From positions 712,870 to 776,869 of the forward strand of contig JAHLKT010000002.1 in assembly GCA_020444545.1 (NCBI GenBank): 64,000 nt of DNA, given 5' to 3'. The notes beneath the pieces were generated by a model that was not told the DNA's origin, did not search any database, and worked only from the letters and a program-made list of their open reading frames with translations. Made by a program: the position numbers and the translations under genes. Shown here in pieces: positions 17,520 through 25,788 of this stretch (position 1 is the first letter of the stretch; the number at the start of each line of letters is the position of its first letter). This DNA comes from Desulfarculaceae bacterium (lineage in GTDB: Bacteria > Desulfobacterota > Desulfarculia > Desulfarculales > Desulfarculaceae).

Positions 17520-18746
17520 CTAACGGTCCTTCCAGGCCGGCATGGGGTACAAGGGCTTCTTTTCAGCCCAATCCTCTGGATAGACGTTGACGATCCGCCC
17601 CTTTTGCACCTGCATGGCAACCGGCGGTCGTTTTTGGATGGCTCCGTCGGCATCAAAGCGCACCGGACCGTAGAAGGTAGTCAGCTCCATGCGGTGCAGC
17701 TTTTCGGCCAGCCTGATGCGGGCGGCGGGCCCAAAACCGGGCCTCAGCCCCAGGGCTTCCACCGCCTTTTGCTGGGCCACCGCCGCGGCCACGCTAGCCG
17801 CCTCCACGGAGCCGGGCGCTCGACCCAGGCGCTTTTGGAAGGTGTCGTTGAACTCCCGGGCGCTGCCGAACACCGATCCCACAAAAGGCAGGTTGGGCGC
17901 CCATTCGCCGGCCGTGAACACATAGTCGGCCTTGGCCCTGAGCCCCTGCCTAAAGGCGGGCGACAGGGGGCCGTCGCTGAAAGCCACCGCCTTGGGGTTG
18001 AAGTCGATGGCCTGCATGGCCTCGACCATCCTGACGGCCACTTCCAGGCGGGAGCCCACCAACAAAAGATCGGGCCGCTTGGCCTTGGCCTTTAGCAGGA
18101 TGGTGTCGTAGTCCTTGAGCTGCACCGGGAACAGCTCATAGTGGATGATCTTGAAACCGCTCTTTTCGGCGTATTTCTTAAAGCCCTGGCAGGCCAGTTT
18201 AGCAAAAGGCAGGTTGGAGCCCAGAATGGCCACGGTCTTGGGCTTGGGGCTAACGGTGGTGAATACCTCCACCGCGCCGCGCACCGCCTCGGTGGCCTTG
18301 CCCAGGGTGCCGAAGAAATATTTGTAATGCCGCTGATAGAGCCGATCGGCCGAGGCGCCGCCCGAGAGATAAGGGACCTTGTGGCGCTCGGCCACGGCGG
18401 CGGCGGCCATGACCTGGGCCGAGCCGTAGGAGCCCAGCAGCAGGTCCACCTTGTCCTGGGTGATCAGCCGCTCCACCAGCATGGCGCTGACCTTGGGGCT
18501 GGACTGGTCGTCGCGGAAAACCAGCCTGACGGGATTTTGTCCGGCGATGCCGCCGTTGTCGTTGACTTTCTCGGCCCAGAGGCCGTAGGACTCTTTAAGG
18601 AGCTGGCCGACCTTGCCGAACTGGCCGGTCAGGGGAACGGTGCAGCCGATGACGAACGCCCTGGCTGCCAGGCAGGTGGTTTGAGCACCCAGGCCGAGCA
18701 CCAGGGACAAAGCAATCAAGACGATTCCGGCCCGTCTCAGAATCAT
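17520..18746 (-). CDS. ABC-type branched-chain amino-acid-like substrate-binding protein, orphan
   Basis: This 408-residue protein has a Sec signal (cleavage near residue 28) and the type 1 periplasmic-binding fold of LivK/amide-binding proteins. It starts 'IGCTVPLTGQFGKVGQLLKE', followed by 'VRLVFRDDQSSPKVS' and 'LLLGSYGSAQVMAAAAVAE'. No ABC permease or ATPase gene is nearby. It lies divergent to the XRE-cupin regulator and between the two catabolic units, so it may be a spare binding protein or sensor for the pathway substrate, or may use a permease encoded elsewhere. Confidence 0.85.
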   Translation of the reverse strand: MILRRAGIVLIALSLVLGLGAQTTCLAARAFVIGCTVPLTGQFGKVGQLLKESYGLWAEKVNDNGGIAGQNPVRLVFRDDQSSPKVSAMLVERLITQDKVDLLLGSYGSAQVMAAAAVAERHKVPYLSGGASADRLYQRHYKYFFGTLGKATEAVRGAVEVFTTVSPKPKTVAILGSNLPFAKLACQGFKKYAEKSGFKIIHYELFPVQLKDYDTILLKAKAKRPDLLLVGSRLEVAVRMVEAMQAIDFNPKAVAFSDGPLSPAFRQGLRAKADYVFTAGEWAPNLPFVGSVFGSAREFNDTFQKRLGRAPGSVEAASVAAAVAQQKAVEALGLRPGFGPAARIRLAEKLHRMELTTFYGPVRFDADGAIQKRPPVAMQVQKGRIVNVYPEDWAEKKPLYPMPAWKDR

Positions 18747-18910
18747 GAGTTCACACCTTGGCTGCGGTTGATGAAGAGCGGTGCGGGCCCCGGCGCTTTC
18801 GCTTGGTGCGCGCGCCGCGCCTTATCAGTATATTTTAGCCAGGCCGAGGCCCATCTTGGGCTCATTTCTTGCCGGCCGGCCATTCCGCTAATTCCTCACT
18901 CTCTTTACTC

Positions 18911-18939
18911 TTGACCTGCCCACATTTAAGCGATATTTT
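18911..18939 (+). promoter_or_regulatory. Sigma70-type promoter of the regulator-enamidase operon
   Basis: TTGACC (18911-18916), 17-nt spacer, TATTTT (18934-18939). The start site expected about 7 nt downstream falls in the palindromic operator at 18944-18960. It would drive the regulator, enamidase, PF06684 and aldehyde dehydrogenase genes. Confidence 0.6.
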
Positions 18940-18943
18940 ATTT

Positions 18944-18960
18944 TTTAGATTATATTTAAA
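18944..18960. promoter_or_regulatory. Second copy of the 17-bp palindromic operator
   Basis: TTTAGATTATATTTAAA, 16 of 17 bases identical to the dctP operator at 17428-17444. An overlapping dyad AGATT...AATCT (18947-18963) extends it. It sits at the predicted start site of the regulator's own operon, as expected for autoregulation. Confidence 0.65.
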
Positions 18961-19009
18961 TCTCGGCACGCGTCAAGCTGTTTCGCCGGATTTGGGAGAA
19001 GAGGGGCTC

Positions 19010-19555
19010 TTGGAAAGTTTGGGGAGTAAAATAAAGCAGATGCGTCTAGCCCAAAAGCTGACGCTGAAGCAGGTGGCCGACAAGGCCGACTGCACTGCTT
19101 CGTATTTATCTCAGGTGGAGCACGACAAGGCTTCGCCCTCCATCGCCTCGCTGAAACGCATCGCCGGGGTGCTGGGGGCGCGCATCGTGGATTTTTTCGC
19201 CGACGAATCCGAGCACGACCCGGTGGTGATGGACCCTTCCCAATGGGTGCGGGTTAGCCTGCCCCGCTGGAAGGCGGACATCAAGCAGATGGTGGCCATG
19301 GTCAAACATCGCCACATGCAGCCCTTCTTCACCGTCATTCAACCCGGGGGCGGCACCCGGGAGGATTATCACCACGTGGGCGAGGAATTCGGCCTGGTGC
19401 TGGAGGGTGAGCTCACCCTGCGCCTGGGCGAGGAGATACACCTGGTGCCCGCTGGTTCGTCTTTTTATTACTCATCCAGCCAGCCCCACGCCTGGACCAA
19501 CGAGGGCGACGAGCCCTGCCGGGTGGTTTGGGTGGTGACCCCGCCCAGCTGGTAG
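19010..19555 (+). CDS. XRE-family transcriptional regulator with C-terminal cupin sensor
   Basis: A 181-residue regulator. Residues 4-60 are a Cro/CI-type helix-turn-helix ('LTLKQVADKADCTASYLSQ', 'SPSIASLKRIAGVLG'). Residues 105-180 are a cupin ('HHVGEEFGLVLEGELTLRLG', 'VPAGSSFYYSSSQPHAWTN') that should bind the effector. I chose the TTG at 19010 behind 'ggagaagagggg', because the domain starts there and the operator and promoter lie upstream; the open frame reaches 18869 but would run through them. It heads the enamidase operon and likely binds the palindromes at 18944 and 17428. Confidence 0.88.
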   Translation: MESLGSKIKQMRLAQKLTLKQVADKADCTASYLSQVEHDKASPSIASLKRIAGVLGARIVDFFADESEHDPVVMDPSQWVRVSLPRWKADIKQMVAMVKHRHMQPFFTVIQPGGGTREDYHHVGEEFGLVLEGELTLRLGEEIHLVPAGSSFYYSSSQPHAWTNEGDEPCRVVWVVTPPSW

Positions 19556-19586
19556 GCGGCGAAGCACTCGCGGAGGGATTGAACCC

Positions 19587-20744
19587 ATGAGCAGCGTATT
19601 GATCAAAAACGTGGGCCTGATGCTCAGTGGCCTGGTGGACGAACCCATCCTGGCGGCGGACAGCGTTCTCATCGCCGACGGCCTCATCCAGAAAATCGGC
19701 TCCGGCCTGGAAGCCCCCGAGGGCGCCACGGTCATCGACGCGGGCGGCTCGGCCCTAACACCGGGCCTCATCGATAGTCACTGCCACGTGGTCCTGGGCG
19801 ACTGGACCCCGCGCCAGCAGATGCAAAACTTCCTGGACTCCTCGCTGCACGGCGGGGTGACCACCTCCATCAGCGCGGGCGAGGTGCACCTGCCCGGCCG
19901 CCCCAAGGACCCCCTGGGAACCAAGTGCCTGGCCATCCTGGCCGCCAAGAGCTGGGGCACGGTGCGCCCCGGCGGCATGAAGGTACTGGGCGGCTCGCTA
20001 ATCCTGGAAAAGGGCCTCACCGAGGCTGATATCGAAGAATGCTACCAGGCGGGCGTGCGGGTCGTCGGCGAGGTCGGCTTGGGCTCGGTCAAGGAGCCGC
20101 CCGAGGCACCGGAGATGGTTCAGTGGGCCAAGAAGCGCGGCATGACCGTGATGATGCACACCGGCGGCACCTCCATCCCCGGCTCGTCCGTGGTGGGCGC
20201 CGAGCAGATCATCGCGGTAAAGCCCTCGGTGGCCAGCCACATCAACGGCGGCCCCACCGCGGTCAGCCTGGAAGGGGCCAAGGCCATCATCGATGAGAGC
20301 GACGCGGCTATCGAGATCGTGCAGTGCGGCAACATGCGCCGCGCCGCCGAGGTGGCCCAGTACATCGACGATACCAAGCAGTGGGGCCGGGTGATCTTCG
20401 GCAACGACGCCCCCTCCGGCACCGGCGTGGTCACCCTGGGCATCCTTCGCAACATGGCCCTGGTGGCCAGCCTGGGCGGCGTGGCCCCCGAGCTGACCGT
20501 GGCCATGGCCTCGGGCAACACCGCCGCGCTCTACGGCCTCAACCGGGGCGTCATCGCCGAGGGCCGCGAAGCGGACCTGGTGCTCATGGACACCCCCATA
20601 GGCTCGCCGGGCAAGGACGTCCTGGAGGCCCTGGCCGAGGGCGACACCCCCGGCGTTTCCCTCATCCTGATCGACGGCAAGGTTGTGGTCACCAAGAGCC
20701 GCAACACCCCGCCGCCGGTGCGCGCCGCCAAGGTGGCCGCTTAG
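19587..20744 (+). CDS. ena: Enamidase-like amidohydrolase (ring-opening)
   Basis: This 385-residue amidohydrolase-superfamily enzyme closely follows the E. barkeri enamidase that I recall: 'LTPGLIDSHCHVVLGDW' (metal ligands H65, H67), 'LHGGVTTSISAGEVHLPGRP', 'GEVGLGSVKEPPEAPEM', 'HTGGTSIPGSSVV', 'SHINGGPTAVS', 'FGNDAPSGTG' and the C-terminal 'VVTKSRNTPPPVRAAK'. The known enzyme hydrolyses 1,4,5,6-tetrahydro-6-oxonicotinate to ammonia and (S)-2-formylglutarate with an Fe-Zn centre. The start ATG has ggaggg upstream and lies 31 nt after the regulator. Together with hnr and the molybdenum hydroxylase it gives the first three steps of anaerobic nicotinate breakdown. Confidence 0.88.
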   Translation: MSSVLIKNVGLMLSGLVDEPILAADSVLIADGLIQKIGSGLEAPEGATVIDAGGSALTPGLIDSHCHVVLGDWTPRQQMQNFLDSSLHGGVTTSISAGEVHLPGRPKDPLGTKCLAILAAKSWGTVRPGGMKVLGGSLILEKGLTEADIEECYQAGVRVVGEVGLGSVKEPPEAPEMVQWAKKRGMTVMMHTGGTSIPGSSVVGAEQIIAVKPSVASHINGGPTAVSLEGAKAIIDESDAAIEIVQCGNMRRAAEVAQYIDDTKQWGRVIFGNDAPSGTGVVTLGILRNMALVASLGGVAPELTVAMASGNTAALYGLNRGVIAEGREADLVLMDTPIGSPGKDVLEALAEGDTPGVSLILIDGKVVVTKSRNTPPPVRAAKVAA

Positions 20745-20773
20745 CATCAATTTGTCCTTTGGAGGATTTAGCC

Positions 20774-21352
20774 ATGCAGATTCGTAAGCTGGTCACCATC
20801 GTGGAAGAGACCCTGAACGAGGCGGGCAAGGCCATCGAGCCCCCCACCCGCAAAGCCGCGGCCATCGCGGTCATCGCCAATCCCTTTGCCGGCGGCTACA
20901 CCGAGGACCTGAGCGAGCTGATGGACATCGGCGAGGAGCTGGGTGGGATGCTGGGCGACAAGGCCCGCGACGCTCTGGGCATCGCCCCCGAGGAGTGCGA
21001 GAGCTACGGCAAGGCGGCCATCGTGGGCCTGAACGGCGAGCTGGAGCACGGCGGCGCCATCCTGCACCCCAAGCTGGGCGCCCCCTTCCGCAAGGCCCTG
21101 GGCCGGGGCCTGGCCCTGATCCCCTCGGTGAAAAAACGCGGCCCGGCCGGCTGCACCATCGACGTTCCCCTGAACCACAAGGACGCGGCCTTCATCCGCT
21201 CCCACTTCGACGGCATGACCATCAGCCTGGAAGATGCGCCCATGGCCGACGAGATCCTGGTGGCCCTGGTGGTCACCGATTCCGGACGTCCCCTGCCCCG
21301 CATCGGCGGCCTGACCAAGGAAGACGCCAAGTACGAGGACGGCCTTCGTTAA
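20774..21352 (+). CDS. PF06684 ('amino acid synthesis', DUF1185) family protein
   Basis: A 192-residue cytoplasmic protein ('MQIRKLVTIVEETLNEAGK', 'IAVIANPFAGGYTEDLSELMDIGEEL' split here as IAVIANPFAG and YTEDLSELMDIGEE, 'CTIDVPLNHKDAAFIRSH'). It matches a family whose name says nothing reliable about function. The ATG at 20774 has a ggagg site 8 nt upstream; the longer open frame is an artefact of enamidase coding sequence. It sits between enamidase and the aldehyde dehydrogenase, so it likely acts on the ring-opened product, its tautomer or the released amide/ammonia. I cannot assign a reaction. No counterpart is known to me in the E. barkeri nicotinate cluster. Confidence 0.75.
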   Translation: MQIRKLVTIVEETLNEAGKAIEPPTRKAAAIAVIANPFAGGYTEDLSELMDIGEELGGMLGDKARDALGIAPEECESYGKAAIVGLNGELEHGGAILHPKLGAPFRKALGRGLALIPSVKKRGPAGCTIDVPLNHKDAAFIRSHFDGMTISLEDAPMADEILVALVVTDSGRPLPRIGGLTKEDAKYEDGLR

Positions 21353-21406
21353 TAACCAGCGGCCGCCCCGGCGGCCCTGCCCCAAACCTTTTCGGAGTCA
21401 TTAGTC

Positions 21407-22897
21407 ATGGCCATGTTGCCTGAAGTCAAGAAGCACTACGGACGCCTGAAGCTGCTTATCGGCGGCGAGTGGGTGGAGTCCAAGTCCGATATCATCAACG
21501 AGACCACCAACCCGGCCACCGGCGAGGTGATCGCCGAGTTCCCCACCGCCACCCAGGAAGAAGCCCGCGCGGCGGTGCAGGCCGCGGCCGACGCCTTCGA
21601 TACCCTGAAGAACATCCCCCTGCGCGAGCGCGCCCGGATGCTCTTTGACATGCGCCAGATCTACGACCGCGAGGCCGACACCCTGAGCCGCGTGCTGAGC
21701 CAGGACCACGGCCGCACCTACAAGGAGGCCGCCGGTTCGGTGCGCCGTTGCATCGAGAACATCGAGTCCGCCTGCGCGGCGGCCTACGGCCTGGTCTCGC
21801 GCAACGAGCACCTGGACAACCTGGCCAACGGCATCGACATGTGGCTGACCTGGGAGCCGTTGGGGCCCTTCCTCATCGTGACTCCGGGCAACATCCCCAT
21901 GCACGCCTGGAGCTCCTTTGTGCCCTACGCCCTGGCCTCCGGCTGCCCGGTGGTGGTGAGCCCCTCGCGCCAGGACCCGGTGGCCGCGGAATACATGAGC
22001 AAGGTGGCCCTGGAGGCCGGTTTCCCGGCAGGCGCCATCAACCTGATCCACGGCGGCCGCGACGTTAACTCCTTCATCCTGGAGCAGCCGGAGATCGAGG
22101 GCATCGGCTTTATCGGCTCCACCAGCGCCGGTCTGGACCTGTTTGCCCAATGCGGCAAGCTGGGCAAGACTTCGAGCCTCAACGGCAACGGCAAGAACAC
22201 CGTGTTGATCATGCCCGACGCCGACCTGGACGCCTGCCCCGGCTACGTGCGCCAGGGCTGCTTCGGCATGACCGGCCAGCGCTGCCTGGGCTCGGACAAC
22301 GTGGTGATCATCGGCGACCAGAAGCGCTACGACGAGGTGAAGCAGGCCCTGGTGGCCAACGCCTCGGCCATGAAGCTGGGCTACGGCCTGGACGAGAGCG
22401 TGACCATGGGCCCCTACGCCACCCCCGGCGGCCGCGACAAGGTCATCGCCTGGGTCGAGAAGGGCCTGGGCGAGGGCGCCAAGATGGTCCTGGACGGCCG
22501 CACCATGCTGCCCGCCGACTATCCCGACGGCTATTTCATGGGCCCCACCCTCTTGGAAGACGCCGACATTGACATGGAAATCTGCAAGGAAGAAGCCTTC
22601 GGCGCGGTGGCGGCCCTCATCCGGGCTGAGAGCCTGGAGCAGGTCATCGGCTGGATCAACTCCAAGACCGACCTGGGCCACAGCGCCTGCATCATGACCG
22701 CCAGCGGAGTGAACGCGCGCAAGTTCGCCCGTGAGGTCAACGTGGGCAACGTGGGCATCAACGTGGGCGTGCCCCAGCCCTACGCCTTCTTCCCCCTGGG
22801 CTCCAAGCGCAAGTCCTTCCTGGGCGCCGCCAAGAGCCGCATGGCCTCCATGCGTCTGTTCCTGGATGAGCGCACCGTGACCGCGCGCTGGGTTTAA
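21407..22897 (+). CDS. CoA-acylating aldehyde dehydrogenase, methylmalonate-semialdehyde dehydrogenase type
   Basis: A 496-residue aldehyde dehydrogenase closest in pattern to MmsA: catalytic C293 in 'FGMTGQRCLGSDN', C-terminal 'NVGINVGVPQPYAFFPLGS'. The 'ELGGK' segment of hydrolytic family members reads 'SLNGNGKN', so the usual general-base Glu is missing, as in CoA-acylating members. MmsA-type enzymes turn a 2-formyl acid into an acyl-CoA with loss of CO2. Applied to 2-formylglutarate this would give glutaryl-CoA, CO2 and NADH. It is the last gene of the enamidase operon and a strong terminator follows. Confidence 0.82.
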   Translation: MAMLPEVKKHYGRLKLLIGGEWVESKSDIINETTNPATGEVIAEFPTATQEEARAAVQAAADAFDTLKNIPLRERARMLFDMRQIYDREADTLSRVLSQDHGRTYKEAAGSVRRCIENIESACAAAYGLVSRNEHLDNLANGIDMWLTWEPLGPFLIVTPGNIPMHAWSSFVPYALASGCPVVVSPSRQDPVAAEYMSKVALEAGFPAGAINLIHGGRDVNSFILEQPEIEGIGFIGSTSAGLDLFAQCGKLGKTSSLNGNGKNTVLIMPDADLDACPGYVRQGCFGMTGQRCLGSDNVVIIGDQKRYDEVKQALVANASAMKLGYGLDESVTMGPYATPGGRDKVIAWVEKGLGEGAKMVLDGRTMLPADYPDGYFMGPTLLEDADIDMEICKEEAFGAVAALIRAESLEQVIGWINSKTDLGHSACIMTASGVNARKFAREVNVGNVGINVGVPQPYAFFPLGSKRKSFLGAAKSRMASMRLFLDERTVTARWV

Positions 22898-22949
22898 GCC
22901 CCGCACGACAATCGCCTTGGCGACAAGGCGAATTCCCCTCCCAACCCCT

Positions 22950-22986
22950 GGGGCCTTTCCGTTCGCGGAAGGGCCCCATTTATTTT
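22950..22986 (+). terminator. Rho-independent terminator of the enamidase operon
   Basis: 12-bp stem GGGGCCTTTCCG / CGGAAGGGCCCC with one G-T pair and a TTCG loop, followed by ATTTATTTT. It starts 53 nt after the aldehyde dehydrogenase stop. Confidence 0.85.
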
Positions 22987-23072
22987 CGGGGCCACGCGAT
23001 TTGCATCGCACAGTGGTTTGGTGGCTCAATAAGGTTAGAGAATCATCATCGCAAGCAAGGAGACTTTAAGCC

Positions 23073-23639
23073 ATGGCTCAGATACTGATCGTTTACGCCA
23101 GCGACCACGACGGCACCGGCAGGATGGCCCGGGCCCTGGCCCAGGGAGTCGAATCCGTGGAGGGCTGCAAGGCCAAGCTGATAAAGGCCGAGGAGGCCAC
23201 GGCCGACGACGTGATAGCCGCCGACGCCCTGGTCCTGGGCACCCCGGTGCACATGGGCAGCATGGACTGGCGCATGAAAAAATTCATCGACACCCAATGC
23301 GCCCCTTTGTGGATGGGAGACAAGGTGGTGGGCAAGGTGGGCGCGGCCTTTGCCTGTGGTTCTGGTTATGGCAACGCGGGCGAAGGCTGCGAGCTGACCA
23401 TGCTCTCCATGCTCAACAACCTGGCCGAGCTGGGCATGGTGCTGGCGACTCTGCCCAAGAATACGGCGGGCTATGCCAAGGGTGGCCTGCAATGGGGCCC
23501 CTATGGCCGGGCGCACAACGAGGATATTTCGGTGATCGAGGGCGGACTGCCCGAGGAGCGGACCGAGGCGGCCCTGCACCACGGCAAAAACATCGCCCGC
23601 TTGGCCGCGGCCCTGAGCGGCAAGAAGATCTTCGGCTGA
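23073..23639 (+). CDS. Flavodoxin-fold NAD(P)H oxidoreductase, WrbA-like
   Basis: A 188-residue flavodoxin-type FMN protein: 'ILIVYASDHDGTGRMARALA' gives the phosphate loop, 'ALVLGTPVHMGSMDWRMKKFID' and 'GAAFACGSGYGNAGEGCELTM' match the WrbA/flavodoxin family. WrbA proteins transfer two electrons to quinones; the substrate here is unknown. The gene is monocistronic, with an 'aaggaga' site before its ATG, and ends 22 nt from the convergent LpoA-like gene. No terminator is seen between the two. Confidence 0.8.
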   Translation: MAQILIVYASDHDGTGRMARALAQGVESVEGCKAKLIKAEEATADDVIAADALVLGTPVHMGSMDWRMKKFIDTQCAPLWMGDKVVGKVGAAFACGSGYGNAGEGCELTMLSMLNNLAELGMVLATLPKNTAGYAKGGLQWGPYGRAHNEDISVIEGGLPEERTEAALHHGKNIARLAAALSGKKIFG

Positions 23640-23660
23640 TATCTGTCTAGAAAATACGGC

Positions 23661-25760
23661 CTATTGCGCGGCCGGCTTCTCCCCGGCCGGGGGGGAGCCG
23701 GCCGTTGGCAATGCGGCCCCCTGATCGGCCGCCGGAGCGGTTCCCGGTGCCGCCTCCGCCCCGGACAAGGGCGCCGGCGGCTCGGGCTTGATCCGGTCCT
23801 GGTCGTTCACCGGCCTGAAACCCCGTCGGTCCACCGTGAAAATGGTCACCTTTTCGCTCAAGCTGCGCTGGGGGGTGACGCTCATCGCCCCGCACACGCC
23901 GGGCAGGTCCTTGACCTCCTGGATGGCCTGGCGCATGGCTCCCCGGGTGCGCGGCGGCTGGGGCTTGTTGATCAGCGAGCGCAACAGCAGCGCCGCGTCG
24001 TAGCCCTGGGCCTCCAGCAGGGTGGGCGTGCGGCCCATGGCCTGGCTGAAATCGGCCACGAATTTCTTGACCACCGGATCGTTGGACCCGGCGTCGAACA
24101 GGCCCGGGAAGATGGCACCCTGCACGTCGCGGCCGGCCAGGTCCAGCAGGCGGGGATCGTGCCACAGGTCCGTGCCCATGAGCAGCACGCTGGTCACGTC
24201 GAAGTACCTGAGCTGGCTTGCGGCCATGGCCACGGCCTGGGGTCCGTCGGGGATGAACAGGGCCTCGAAGTCGATCACCGGGGTGGGCGCGTCTTTCTCG
24301 CCGGGGCGGAACTTCTTCTCGGGAAGCTGCACCAGCCGCTTGACCCACACGGTGTAGTCCCTGGCCTGGGGGTCGAAGAACACCACCCGCACCAGCTCGC
24401 CGCCGCGCTCGGCGACCCCGGCGCGCAGCAGGGAGGTGAAGCCCCGGCCGTAAGAATTGTCCGGCGCCAAGACCGCGAAACGATTCAGGCCCCTAAGGCC
24501 CATGGCCTCGTCCAACAGGCCTTTCATCTGGCGGCCCGGGGTGAGCGAGTTCTGGAAAACAAAGTCCCCGGTGCGGGCCACGCCGTCCACCCGGGCCAGG
24601 CTGATGATGGGCACCTGGCGCATCTGGGCCTGGCGGGCGGCGGCCAGGGAGGCCGAGGCGCCCATGGGCCCGATGATGGCCATGACCTTGTGCTTGTCCA
24701 CCAGGGTGTCCACCGCGCTCACCGACTCCAGGGCCTGGCCCTTGCTGTCGGCCATGTAGAGCACCGGGGCGTTGCCGGTGGTGGTCTCATAGAGCCCCAG
24801 GCCCAGTTCCAGGGCGGCCAGCACCTCGCGGCCGGGCTGGGCCCAGGCCCCGCTCAGGGGCAGGATGGCCCCCACGGCCACCGGGTTGACCAGGTGGGCC
24901 TGCATGATCTCCTTTTGCAGGGCCTTGGCCTTGAGCTTCATGGCCGGGTCCTGGCTGAGGCTCTCCACCTGAGCGGTGGTGGCTTTGGCCTCTTCCAGGC
25001 GGCCTTCGCGCAACTGGGCCCGGGCAAGGGAGAGCAGCAAAAGAGCGTTGAGCGCGGGCGGCCGGGGTTTGCCCAGCTGGGCCTCCAGCTCGGCGGAGGA
25101 GGCCCGCGCCGATACGTCGGCCAGCTTGTTCTTCAGCATCACCGGCAGGGTGCCGCCGTCCAGGGCCGCGATCTCCAATAGGCTGCCCGTGGCCTGGCCG
25201 TACTGGCCCAGGTCGGCCTGGGTCTCGGCCAGGGTGGTCAGGGCCTGCTTGCGCTCGGTTTCGGTGAGGGGGCGGGCCGGTGTGGTCAGCACCCGGCGCA
25301 GGGTGGCCGCGGACTGGGACCACTGGCCCAGCTTGCGCTCCAGGTCGCCCAGGAGCAGGGCCCCGGCCACCAGGGCGTCGGGGTCGCCGCCGGTCAGAGG
25401 CATGTTGCGCAACTGGTCCACCGCCTCCACCCGCTGGCGGGCTCCCTCGAAGGCGCGGCCCAGGCCCAGGCGGATCTTGCTCTGCAAGGCCGAGTCCGGC
25501 TTTTGGGCCAGAGCGGCGCGGAAGGCGTCCACTGCCATGAGGTAGCGGCCCCGCTCCAGGCGCTCCTGGCCCACCTGGGCCAGGCGGCCGGCCTCGCCGC
25601 TGCCCGGCTTATAGGCGGTAGCCGCCGAAGGAGCGCCGCGGGGGATGGTGGGCGCGGGGCCGGAGCCCGGGGCGCAGCCGGCCAGGGCCAAGGCGGCCAA
25701 CAGCATCAGCCAGGCCCAGGACAGGTGCCGGGTCTTGGGCGCGCAAGGTCGAAACTTCAT
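23661..25760 (-). CDS. LpoA-like penicillin-binding-protein activator lipoprotein
   Basis: A 699-residue lipoprotein: signal with lipobox 'LALAGC' (C29). Residues 50-260 are TPR-like repeats ('GRYLMAVDAFRAALAQKPDS'). Residues 275-630 are a type 1 periplasmic-binding domain ('VGAILPLSGAWAQPGREVL', 'VMAIIGPMGASASLAAAR'). The C-terminal tail is Pro/Ala-rich and looks disordered. This TPR plus binding-fold order is that of LpoA, an outer-membrane activator of bifunctional PBPs. An alternative is an unattached branched-chain-type binding protein. It lies 28 nt downstream of grpE and may be on the hrcA-grpE transcript. Confidence 0.75.
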   Translation of the reverse strand: MKFRPCAPKTRHLSWAWLMLLAALALAGCAPGSGPAPTIPRGAPSAATAYKPGSGEAGRLAQVGQERLERGRYLMAVDAFRAALAQKPDSALQSKIRLGLGRAFEGARQRVEAVDQLRNMPLTGGDPDALVAGALLLGDLERKLGQWSQSAATLRRVLTTPARPLTETERKQALTTLAETQADLGQYGQATGSLLEIAALDGGTLPVMLKNKLADVSARASSAELEAQLGKPRPPALNALLLLSLARAQLREGRLEEAKATTAQVESLSQDPAMKLKAKALQKEIMQAHLVNPVAVGAILPLSGAWAQPGREVLAALELGLGLYETTTGNAPVLYMADSKGQALESVSAVDTLVDKHKVMAIIGPMGASASLAAARQAQMRQVPIISLARVDGVARTGDFVFQNSLTPGRQMKGLLDEAMGLRGLNRFAVLAPDNSYGRGFTSLLRAGVAERGGELVRVVFFDPQARDYTVWVKRLVQLPEKKFRPGEKDAPTPVIDFEALFIPDGPQAVAMAASQLRYFDVTSVLLMGTDLWHDPRLLDLAGRDVQGAIFPGLFDAGSNDPVVKKFVADFSQAMGRTPTLLEAQGYDAALLLRSLINKPQPPRTRGAMRQAIQEVKDLPGVCGAMSVTPQRSLSEKVTIFTVDRRGFRPVNDQDRIKPEPPAPLSGAEAAPGTAPAADQGAALPTAGSPPAGEKPAAQ

Positions 25761-25788
25761 GGGCTCTCCCGCTTAGGGCTTGGCCGGA

